A stretch of DNA of 64,000 nucleotides from a virus: positions 34,533 to 98,532 of the IMG/VR virus record IMGVR_UViG_3300023109_002988; one strand, given 5' to 3'. Shown piece after piece: positions 27,712-34,380 of the stretch. Made by a program: the position numbers and the translations under genes. Position 1 is the stretch's first letter, and each line of letters begins with the position of its first letter. Below the pieces are notes generated by a model. The model saw only the letters and a list, made by a program, of their open reading frames with translations. It was not told the DNA's origin and did not search any database.

Positions 27712-28822
27712 TACAACAAATTCAAGCAACCTATTGGAAAGCTTTCTGAAAGCTAATAAACAAGATCATTACAATTTCGAAGAAGAAATTGATTATAAAA
27801 TATCAAGCGGATCACTTCAATTTGATCTGCACCTTGGAGGAGGTTTTGGTCCTGGACTGCACCGATTCTGTGGAATGAATGAAGGCGGAAAAACCTCCGA
27901 AGCTTTAGAGGTTACTAAAAACTTTCTATTAACACTTCCTAATTCCAAGGGTGTTTATTTTAAAGCTGAAGGTCGACTTTCTCCAGAAATGAAAAAAAGA
28001 TCTGGTGTTAAGTTTGTAACTAAAACTGAAGATTGGGTCGAAGGCACTTGCTTTGTATTTGAATCAAACATTTACGAAACAGTCGTAGATCTAATGAGGC
28101 AATTGGTCTCAAACAACGATGAAAAAACCAAGTATTGTTTCCTCCTTGATTCTGTAGATGGTCTCATCCTAAGGAACGATGTAGACAAATCTTTTGAGGA
28201 TTCATCGAAGGTCGCTGGTGGCGCTGTTGTAGCGGGTACATTTATGAAGAAGATGTCAATTGCTCTAGCTAAAAGAGGACACATGGCAATATTTATATCG
28301 CAAGTCAGGGCTGACATTAAGTTGGATCCTTACAGTAAAGTTCCTATTAGACAAACAAGTGCAACTGGAGGTAATGCACTTCTTCACTTTGCTAATTGGA
28401 TTATTGAGTTTGAGGCTAGATATAATAAAGACATGATTCTTAAGAACCCATCCATTAAGAAAATGGACGCTCAAAAGAATCCAGCAGTTGGTCATTATGC
28501 AAGTGTAACAATTAAAAAGTCTCCTAATGAAAAAACCAATACAAGACTAACATATCCTGTTCGTTACGGCAGGACAGCTGGAACATCTATTTGGATCGAG
28601 AAAGAAATAGTTGACCTGTTATTTGCTTGGGAATTTCTAGTTAAAAAAGGTTCGTGGATTAAGACTACGGAAGACTTCGTGGAACTTCTTTCTGAGAATA
28701 GTCTTGAGTTCCCAGAAAAAATCCAGGGCGAATCTAATGTATTTAAAGCTATTGAGAATGATGGTGATCTCTCTGCTTTTCTTGTTGACTACTTCAAAAA
28801 AGCTATAGGTGAATTAACATGA
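27704..28822 (+). CDS. RecA/UvsX-family recombinase
   Basis: The 372-residue protein follows the RecA core order. It has SGSLQFDLHLGGGFGPG before the P-loop GMNEGGKTS (57-65), the catalytic glutamate in YFKAEGRLSP, CFLLDSVDGL (Walker B), then IFISQVRADI and ATGGNALLHFANWII (loop L2 region, compare TTGGNALKFYA in RecA). It would coat ssDNA and catalyse strand exchange for phage recombination-dependent replication and repair. The P-loop departs from the bacterial GPESSGKTT. The C-terminal 60 residues replace the RecA C-domain. It sits at the head of the replication operon and overlaps the next gene by four bases. Confidence 0.88.
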   Translation: MSDTTNSSNLLESFLKANKQDHYNFEEEIDYKISSGSLQFDLHLGGGFGPGLHRFCGMNEGGKTSEALEVTKNFLLTLPNSKGVYFKAEGRLSPEMKKRSGVKFVTKTEDWVEGTCFVFESNIYETVVDLMRQLVSNNDEKTKYCFLLDSVDGLILRNDVDKSFEDSSKVAGGAVVAGTFMKKMSIALAKRGHMAIFISQVRADIKLDPYSKVPIRQTSATGGNALLHFANWIIEFEARYNKDMILKNPSIKKMDAQKNPAVGHYASVTIKKSPNEKTNTRLTYPVRYGRTAGTSIWIEKEIVDLLFAWEFLVKKGSWIKTTEDFVELLSENSLEFPEKIQGESNVFKAIENDGDLSAFLVDYFKKAIGELT

Positions 28823-29226
28823 AATTTTTAGATCCCCTAGGAAAAGAAAGAAATTTAAAGGGAGCTAAAAAATATTTAATAAACTGGGAGGAAAAAAGCC
28901 GAAGTAAGTTTCAAAAAAATGTTAAAGATTTCTTAAAAGACTACTGGTCTAACGACATAGTCTTTGAAGAATTTAGAATTGTTGGAACAAGGTTATCCTT
29001 GGACTTCTATAACGCCAATAAAAAAATAGCGGTAGAAGTCCAAGGTGATCAGCATGTTAGATATGTAAAGCACTTTCATAAAAACAGGCTGAAATATTTA
29101 GAACAATTAAAGAGAGATCAAAAGAAGCTTGACTTTTGTCAGATGAATGATATAAAGTTGGTAGAGGTCTATACCACAGATGAGATAAACGCATCTTTAT
29201 TTAAAGATCAAGATATATATTTATGA
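28819..29226 (+). CDS. PD-(D/E)XK endonuclease, Vsr/DUF559-like
   Basis: The 135-residue protein has the nuclease core RLSLDFYNANKKIAVEVQG, giving D62 and E73-x-Q75, with E50/E51 on the preceding helix and strand. After it comes a long helix (KNRLKYLEQLKRDQKKLDFC) and a final strand IKLVEVY. This is the layout of Vsr-like and DUF559/DUF2726 nucleases. Vsr enzymes nick mismatches, while phage relatives are often homing or repair endonucleases. The gene sits between recA and dnaB with ATGA overlaps on both sides, so it reads as an integral recombination or repair gene rather than an inserted homing element. Confidence 0.7.
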   Translation: MKFLDPLGKERNLKGAKKYLINWEEKSRSKFQKNVKDFLKDYWSNDIVFEEFRIVGTRLSLDFYNANKKIAVEVQGDQHVRYVKHFHKNRLKYLEQLKRDQKKLDFCQMNDIKLVEVYTTDEINASLFKDQDIYL

Positions 29227-29453
29227 ATGTTGAAGACAATATAGAATTTGCGATACCAGAAAACTTTTTAGATAAGCTTTATGAGTTGACAGGTTCTGCT
29301 GACAAGTACAAGGGTTTTATCCTTGTTTATTCTGACGAGAAGGGGAATCCTATTATTTTTAATAAATGTGAATCTCACCTAATTGAGATGGGGCTTATTA
29401 GAACTGTCGAGTCTTACCTACAAGAACCAAAAACAAACAAACATGATTTATAA
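29223..29453 (+). CDS. Small hypothetical protein, 76 aa
   Basis: The 76-residue protein starts MNVEDNIEFAIPENFLDKLY and includes YKGFILVYSDEKGNPIIFNK, followed by a helix. It may be a small alpha-beta fold. No family is recognised. It is coupled to the upstream nuclease gene (ATGA) and overlaps the dnaB start by 11 bases, so it is surely translated with the replication genes. Small proteins in this place can be helicase loaders or modulators in other phages; that is only a possibility here. Confidence 0.6.
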   Translation: MNVEDNIEFAIPENFLDKLYELTGSADKYKGFILVYSDEKGNPIIFNKCESHLIEMGLIRTVESYLQEPKTNKHDL

Positions 29454-30957
29454 TTTAGAATTAGAGAAGCAGCTTTTAGCGGCTCTTATTAAAGAGCCTG
29501 AGATTTTTAGTGAGATAGCTAACTTCATAGATCATGATGATTTTTATTCTGAAGAGTCCAATCTTCATAAGACCATCTTTACAATAGTCAAACAAGCTAT
29601 AGAATCAAGCGAGGATATAGATGAGGTTATCATTGCTCAAAGAATAGCCAGCATAGGGTTATCCTTTGAGGATAAGTTAAATCCATCCGACTATATAAAA
29701 TCTCTAGCATTAAGAAAGGTTCCAAAAGGAAACCTAATTAAGACAGCTAAAGAATTAAAAAAAGTTTCTGTAAGGAGGGGTATATATAAAGCTGCTCAAG
29801 ACATGGCGAAGCAGATGAAAAATGTTTCCCCAGAGACAACTTATCATGAAATAATAGAAAAAGCAGATAATGTTTACAATTCTAGGATAAATCTTTATGA
29901 GATCGGGGAAGATGAACCCGTCAACATATATGATGAAATGGAATATATGATTGAGGATAGAGGTAACAATCCCATCGAAGAGTTTGGAATGATGGGTCCT
30001 CATAAAAAAGTTAACGATATGTATGGGTCTATATTAAGACCAGGAAATATTACAGTGGTAGTAGCTAGATCTGGTGTTGGTAAAACACAGTTTTGTATGC
30101 ACTATGCAACTAAAGTAGCTTCTGTTTATGATGTTCCTGTTCTTCATTTTGATAATGGTGAGATGAGCAAAGAAGAACTTATAATGAGACAATGTGCTTC
30201 TATATCTGGTATCTCCTCACACCTCCTAGAAAGTGGTAAGTGGAGACAAGCTGGTGAAGAAGTAGTAACTAAAGTAAGAGAGACTTGGGCTAAAGTTAAA
30301 GACTTAAAGTTTTACTATTATAATGTTGGCGGTATGGATGTTGATTCGATGGTCAACACACTTAAGAGATTTTATTACTCTAAAGTAGGAAGAGGAAACT
30401 CTATGATTTTTTCTTTTGACTATATCAAAACAACAAGCGAATCTTCTGACAATAAGAACGAATGGCAGATAGTCGGAGAAATGGTTGATAAGTTTAAGAA
30501 GTGCGTCCAGAAAGAAATACTCCATGACGGAGAGCCTGTTATCCCTATGATTACCTCTGTCCAGTCAAACAGATATGGAATAACTAACAACAGAAATGCT
30601 CAAAACATCGTTGATGATGAAAGCATTGTATCTCTTTCTGATAGAATTATTCAGTTTTGTTCTCATATGTTTATCCTTAGAAATAAGACCGCTGACGAAA
30701 TTGAGGTCGAGGGTGGTAGGTTTGGAACTCATAAGTTAATTAATATTAAGTCAAGGCACCTTGGCAAAGATGTGGCTGGAGCACTTGAACCAGTTCAAAT
30801 AGGTGATTCCCTAAGGAAGAATTCTGTTAACCTTGAATTTAAAAATTTCAATATTACTGAGCGTGGAGACCTTCGAGACATCGCTAGATCAATGGACGGC
30901 GGTGGTGAGATAGATGGCTCTGAGGTTGCTCCTTTGCCTGATTTCCAAAATGTCTGA
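29443..30957 (+). CDS. dnaB: Replicative DNA helicase (DnaB family)
   Basis: I take the ATG at 29443 (504 residues). It begins LELEKQLLAALIKEPEIF, the usual DnaB N-terminal collar helix. The RecA-like motor (from about 175) has the P-loop VVVARSGVGKTQF, VLHFDNGEMSKEEL (Walker A-linked glutamate motif), FSFDYIKTTSE (Walker B), ITSVQSNR and SLSDRIIQFCSHMFIL. DnaB rings unwind the fork 5' to 3' and interact with primase, here encoded next with an eight-base overlap. An earlier in-frame ATG at 29383 would add 20 unrelated residues and overlap the previous gene deeply, so I reject it. Confidence 0.92.
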   Translation: MIYNLELEKQLLAALIKEPEIFSEIANFIDHDDFYSEESNLHKTIFTIVKQAIESSEDIDEVIIAQRIASIGLSFEDKLNPSDYIKSLALRKVPKGNLIKTAKELKKVSVRRGIYKAAQDMAKQMKNVSPETTYHEIIEKADNVYNSRINLYEIGEDEPVNIYDEMEYMIEDRGNNPIEEFGMMGPHKKVNDMYGSILRPGNITVVVARSGVGKTQFCMHYATKVASVYDVPVLHFDNGEMSKEELIMRQCASISGISSHLLESGKWRQAGEEVVTKVRETWAKVKDLKFYYYNVGGMDVDSMVNTLKRFYYSKVGRGNSMIFSFDYIKTTSESSDNKNEWQIVGEMVDKFKKCVQKEILHDGEPVIPMITSVQSNRYGITNNRNAQNIVDDESIVSLSDRIIQFCSHMFILRNKTADEIEVEGGRFGTHKLINIKSRHLGKDVAGALEPVQIGDSLRKNSVNLEFKNFNITERGDLRDIARSMDGGGEIDGSEVAPLPDFQNV

Positions 30958-31987
30958 TATGCACAAACAAATTTTAGAAGATCTTGGTTATAAGCTAATT
31001 GATTGCGGTAATCACTGGAGAACCAGTGCTGTTTATAGGGATGGAGACAACTCTACAGCGGTTCAGATATACAAAGATACTGGTGTATGGACTGATTATG
31101 TTGCAGAGAGTGGTCATAAACCTTTAAAGCAATTAATACAATTAACCTTAAAAGGAAACCCGACCAAACTAAAGTCAGTACTTAAATCATTAAATTCAGA
31201 GCCTGACAGCCTAAAAGAATACAAGCCAAACACATTAATTGAAATGGAAAAAATTTATGAAGACTCTATTTTAGAGAAACTGTTCCCTAATTACAACTTC
31301 TATAACAAAAAGAATATATCAGAGCAAACTCAAAATATATTTAAAGTTGGATTAGCTGGGTCTGGTAATATGTATAGGAGAATGGTTTTTCCAGTTTATA
31401 ATGAGCACTCACAAATAGTCGGTTTTTCTGGCAGGAGGTTTGATGATGGCAACTCTGCTAAATGGAAGCACATAGGAAAGAAAAACAACTGGATTTACCC
31501 AGCATACACGCCCAATACAGAAACTGTAGACGATATAATTACTGAATCAAAAGAAGTTTATCTCGTAGAAAGCATTGGAGATGCAATGTCTCTATATGAT
31601 CAAGGAATTAAAAACGTTTTAGTTATATTTGGCTTGTCGGTTAGTTCTTCTATCATAAGTTACTTGTCTGGCAAAGAGATTGACAAAATTACAATTGCTG
31701 GTAATAATGACTTTAGTTCTGAAGTTAACAGGGGTTTGATTGCTTCCATAAAAAACTATTTAAAGTTGTCTAATTATTTCGATCTTGATTTGCTCTGCAT
31801 AAAAGTTCCTCCGAAAGGGTTTAATGACTTGGGCGATGCTCATGAATCAGACCAGGATCTAAAATTATGGTCAAACAAGGATGTTGATTTAAAAAAACAA
31901 AGACAATTCATATTAGATTTTGTTTCTAAAAATGAAAACAAATTTTCTAAATCTTATATTAAAAAAGCAAAAAAAATAAATGAGTGA
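30950..31987 (+). CDS. DNA primase (DnaG/T4 gp61-like, TOPRIM)
   Basis: From the ATG at 30950 (overlapping the dnaB stop by eight bases) this is a 345-residue protein. The N-terminal 70 residues resemble the primase zinc-binding domain but lack the Cys/His ligands. The catalytic part has GLAGSGNMYRRMVFPVYNEH, then VGFSGRRF, and a TOPRIM core VYLVESIGDAMSLYDQGIKN with the catalytic glutamate. The second acidic site reads AGNND instead of the usual DGD, the form seen in T4-type phage primases. It makes RNA primers for the DnaE-type polymerase. The next ATG, nine bases down, is an alternative start. It overlaps the nuclease gene downstream by eight bases. Confidence 0.82.
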   Translation: MSDMHKQILEDLGYKLIDCGNHWRTSAVYRDGDNSTAVQIYKDTGVWTDYVAESGHKPLKQLIQLTLKGNPTKLKSVLKSLNSEPDSLKEYKPNTLIEMEKIYEDSILEKLFPNYNFYNKKNISEQTQNIFKVGLAGSGNMYRRMVFPVYNEHSQIVGFSGRRFDDGNSAKWKHIGKKNNWIYPAYTPNTETVDDIITESKEVYLVESIGDAMSLYDQGIKNVLVIFGLSVSSSIISYLSGKEIDKITIAGNNDFSSEVNRGLIASIKNYLKLSNYFDLDLLCIKVPPKGFNDLGDAHESDQDLKLWSNKDVDLKKQRQFILDFVSKNENKFSKSYIKKAKKINE

Positions 31988-33005
31988 ACCAATAACAACA
32001 TTATCAGCTAGTAGAATCAAAACAGCAGAAAGTTGTTCTTGGTTGTATTGGTGCAAGTATAAACTTAAGTTGCCAGATAGAAGTAATGATGGCGCAAGGA
32101 GAGGGTCTATTTGCCATTTGATTTTCGAGCTACTTGGAGAACCCAAAAGAAAAAAATACTTTGATGAGATTATCCGAACTCTTGATATCTTTAGTGTCCC
32201 CTCTATAGAGAGGCTTGTAATGAAACACGCAACCAGAGAGGGTATTGACGACGATGAAAACGTCAAGATGATGAAAGAGATGACTCTTAACGGCTTGATG
32301 TATGATTTCTTTGGCGATACCGATGAAGAGCCTACAGAAGAGCACTCTGAAAAAGATTTTCATATAGTCGTTAATGATGGTACTGTAAAATATAAGATAA
32401 GAGGTTTTATAGATAAGTTGTTTTTGTATGAGGATAAAAAGTTTGCTCTTATTAGAGACTTTAAGACAAGTAAAGAAACCTTTAAAGGTAAAGATGCCGA
32501 AGATAACATGCAGGACTTGATGTATAGTCTGGCGGTAAAGCATTTATTTCCAGAATACGAGAATAAACAAAGTGAATTTTTATTTTTAAAGTTCGATTTA
32601 ATACCCGATGTAAAGAAAAGCGGTATAGTGAGGATGGAGCCTTTGGATGAACACGACCTTCATGGTTTCGAGCATCATTTAACCGAAATTCAAAACTACT
32701 TAGACAATTTTAACGAAGATTCTGCCACTAAAAATATGGCGGCTTACAAAGGATTCCCAGAAGATGGCTCTTTCAGTTGCAAACTTTTATGTGGTTTTGC
32801 TAAAGAAAAAGGCCAACTTAAAAAGGATGGAACTCCCATGTGGCACTGTGGCATGAAGTTTGATTTCTTCTATTATGATATCAAAGATTCTCAAGGTAAC
32901 TTTTCTAGGTCCTGTTTTGATGATGAGTTCTCTGAGGATATGGTTCCAGAAGGAGGGTCTTATGAAATGAAATATTATGCAGGTTGTCCTGCTCATTCTT
33001 CTTGA
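31980..33005 (+). CDS. RecB/Cas4-like PD-(D/E)XK exonuclease
   Basis: The 341-residue protein begins LSASRIKTAESCSWLYWCKY, the N-terminal motif of Cas4/AddB/RecB-type nucleases, followed by RGSICHLIFELL (H46). The active site is RGFIDKLFLYEDKKFALIRDFKTSK, giving D145, D160 and K162. Cysteines at 19 and 25 and a cluster in the last 90 residues (CKLLCGF, WHCGMKF, RSCFDDE, AGCPAHSS) could bind an iron-sulfur cluster as in Cas4/AddB. It would process DNA ends to feed RecA. No CRISPR array or other cas genes are present, so this is a replication-recombination nuclease. It is the last gene of the operon that begins at 27253. Confidence 0.8.
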   Translation: MSEPITTLSASRIKTAESCSWLYWCKYKLKLPDRSNDGARRGSICHLIFELLGEPKRKKYFDEIIRTLDIFSVPSIERLVMKHATREGIDDDENVKMMKEMTLNGLMYDFFGDTDEEPTEEHSEKDFHIVVNDGTVKYKIRGFIDKLFLYEDKKFALIRDFKTSKETFKGKDAEDNMQDLMYSLAVKHLFPEYENKQSEFLFLKFDLIPDVKKSGIVRMEPLDEHDLHGFEHHLTEIQNYLDNFNEDSATKNMAAYKGFPEDGSFSCKLLCGFAKEKGQLKKDGTPMWHCGMKFDFFYYDIKDSQGNFSRSCFDDEFSEDMVPEGGSYEMKYYAGCPAHSS

Positions 33006-33038
33006 CATAAATATACTTTTGTGATATCATTATCACAA
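33002..33038 (+). promoter_or_regulatory. Consensus promoter with 20-bp operator palindrome before the PHP gene
   Basis: TTGACA (33002-33007) and TATCAT (33025-33030) are exactly 17 bases apart, an almost perfect sigma-70 promoter. The palindrome TTGTGATA-TCAT-TATCACAA (33019-33038) covers the -10 box and runs into the ATG. The predicted transcription start falls at or next to the ATG, so the mRNA would be leaderless, and the palindrome is an ideal repressor site. Confidence 0.75.
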
Positions 33039-33748
33039 TGAAGCCCATATTCAAATCAACTTATTCAATAGGTAAAAGTATACTAACTATTGAAGAAATC
33101 ATTAATATATGTAAGGACAAAAATTTTAAAAACCTCACTCTTGTTGAGGACAACCTTACTAGTTTTATGAAGGCGTTTCACGCTTGTCACAAAAACGACA
33201 TAGATCTTACATATGGCCTTAGGATTACTATGTGCAATTCTTTAGATAGTAAAGACTCTGATCACAAGTCTGTTATATTTGCTTTGGATGATAATGGGTG
33301 TAAGTTGATGAATAAAATTTATTCTAAAGCTTTTGTTGATAATGATGGTCGTATTACTTATGAAGAACTCAAGTCTTTTTGGGACAACAAGTCTCTTTGT
33401 TTTGTTGTTCCGTTTTATGATAGCTTTATTCATCAGAATAATTTATTTCTCAAGAATTGCATACCTGAACTTGATGGTTTGAATCCTAGGTTTTGGGTTG
33501 AGAACAACAACTTACCTTATGATCGCCTTATTTGTCAAAAAGTTCTAGAGTATGCGGAAGACTGTTATGATATTAGTCATGTTAAGTCTATATACTATAA
33601 GAACAAAGAAGATGTGGAAGCTCTTCAGACATATAAGATTCTTTGTAATAGAAGCTTTGGTAGACAAGCGACATTGTCGTGTCCTAACTTAAGTCACTTT
33701 GCTAGTGACGAGTTTTGCTTTGAATCATATATAGAAAATACTAAGTAA
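33038..33748 (+). CDS. Separate PHP domain of DNA polymerase III alpha (degenerate)
   Basis: The 236-residue protein aligns by pattern with the PHP domain that normally forms the N-terminus of DnaE/PolC: STYSIGKSILTIEEIINICK, then FKNLTLVEDNLTSFMKAFHA, then IDLTYGLRI. Near the end, VKSIYYKNKEDVEALQTYKI and DEFCFES match the end of the DnaE PHP region. The metal-binding His/Asp residues (HxH, TDH) are absent, so phosphoesterase activity is unlikely and a structural role with the polymerase core is implied. Exonuclease and polymerase genes follow with 1- and 4-base overlaps. I see no other family that fits as well. Confidence 0.75.
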   Translation: MKPIFKSTYSIGKSILTIEEIINICKDKNFKNLTLVEDNLTSFMKAFHACHKNDIDLTYGLRITMCNSLDSKDSDHKSVIFALDDNGCKLMNKIYSKAFVDNDGRITYEELKSFWDNKSLCFVVPFYDSFIHQNNLFLKNCIPELDGLNPRFWVENNNLPYDRLICQKVLEYAEDCYDISHVKSIYYKNKEDVEALQTYKILCNRSFGRQATLSCPNLSHFASDEFCFESYIENTK

Positions 33749-34380
33749 TGAATAACGATTTATTAAGATACAACAGAAATCAAAAGTATATAATTTTTGA
33801 TACAGAGACAGAGGGTTTGAATTTGGTTAAATCAAAACCTTGGCAAGCGGCTTGGATTGTAGCTCAGGGTAACAAAATAATCAAGAAGTATGATAAGCTT
33901 ATATATTGGGATGATTTAAATGTATCAAAAGACGCTGCAAGAATAACTGGTTTTAGCCAGTCTTACTACGATAAGAATGCTGAAGACCCGAAGAAGGTGT
34001 GGGCTGAATTTTCTAAGTACTTATATGACGACTCATATAAGATAGTTGGTCAAAACTTATTAGGTTTTGATGTTTACATGATAGACGTTTGGAGAAAACT
34101 TATTGGTCAGCCTTTACTGCAGGATTACATAAACAGAATTATTGACACAAAAGCGATAGCTACAGCTATTGCTAAAGAGTCTCCTGTACCCAATCATGAT
34201 TTTATCTATTGGCAGTATAGATGGCTCAACTATAGAGAGAGAGGTTTAAAAACATCTCAATTAACACTTTTAAAAAAATATGAGATTGACTTTGATGCTA
34301 AAAGATTGCATGATGCTCTTTACGATATTGAAATGAACTTCGAAATATTCCACAAACAACTTTACGATATAGAACTATGA
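33748..34380 (+). CDS. DnaQ-like DEDDh 3'-5' exonuclease (proofreading subunit)
   Basis: The 210-residue protein has the three Exo motifs: IIFDTETEGL (Exo I, D and E), VGQNLLGFDVYMID (Exo II, D), and KRLHDALYDIEMNFEIF (Exo III, H-x4-D), giving DEDDh. This is the epsilon-type proofreading nuclease. It lies between the PHP and polymerase-core genes, with TAATG and ATGA overlaps, so the three are made together. In Gram-positive PolC the exonuclease is likewise inserted next to the PHP domain, so the gene order here mirrors a PolC domain order cut into separate proteins. Confidence 0.88.
   Translation: MNNDLLRYNRNQKYIIFDTETEGLNLVKSKPWQAAWIVAQGNKIIKKYDKLIYWDDLNVSKDAARITGFSQSYYDKNAEDPKKVWAEFSKYLYDDSYKIVGQNLLGFDVYMIDVWRKLIGQPLLQDYINRIIDTKAIATAIAKESPVPNHDFIYWQYRWLNYRERGLKTSQLTLLKKYEIDFDAKRLHDALYDIEMNFEIFHKQLYDIEL

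Noticed and set aside
28819-29226. Vsr-like nuclease as an inserted homing endonuclease
   Set aside because: It overlaps both neighbours by four bases and interrupts no gene, so it looks like a fixed operon member.
29383-29442. Longer N-terminus for the DnaB gene
   Set aside because: The extra 20 residues do not look like DnaB and overlap the previous gene by 71 bases. The ATG at 29443 gives the normal family start.
33014-33021. TACTTTTG as a Bacteroidota-type TAnnTTTG promoter element
   Set aside because: No TTG lies at the spacing needed for such a promoter, and a full TTGACA-N17-TATCAT overlaps it. Other starts in the window do not show TAnnTTTG.
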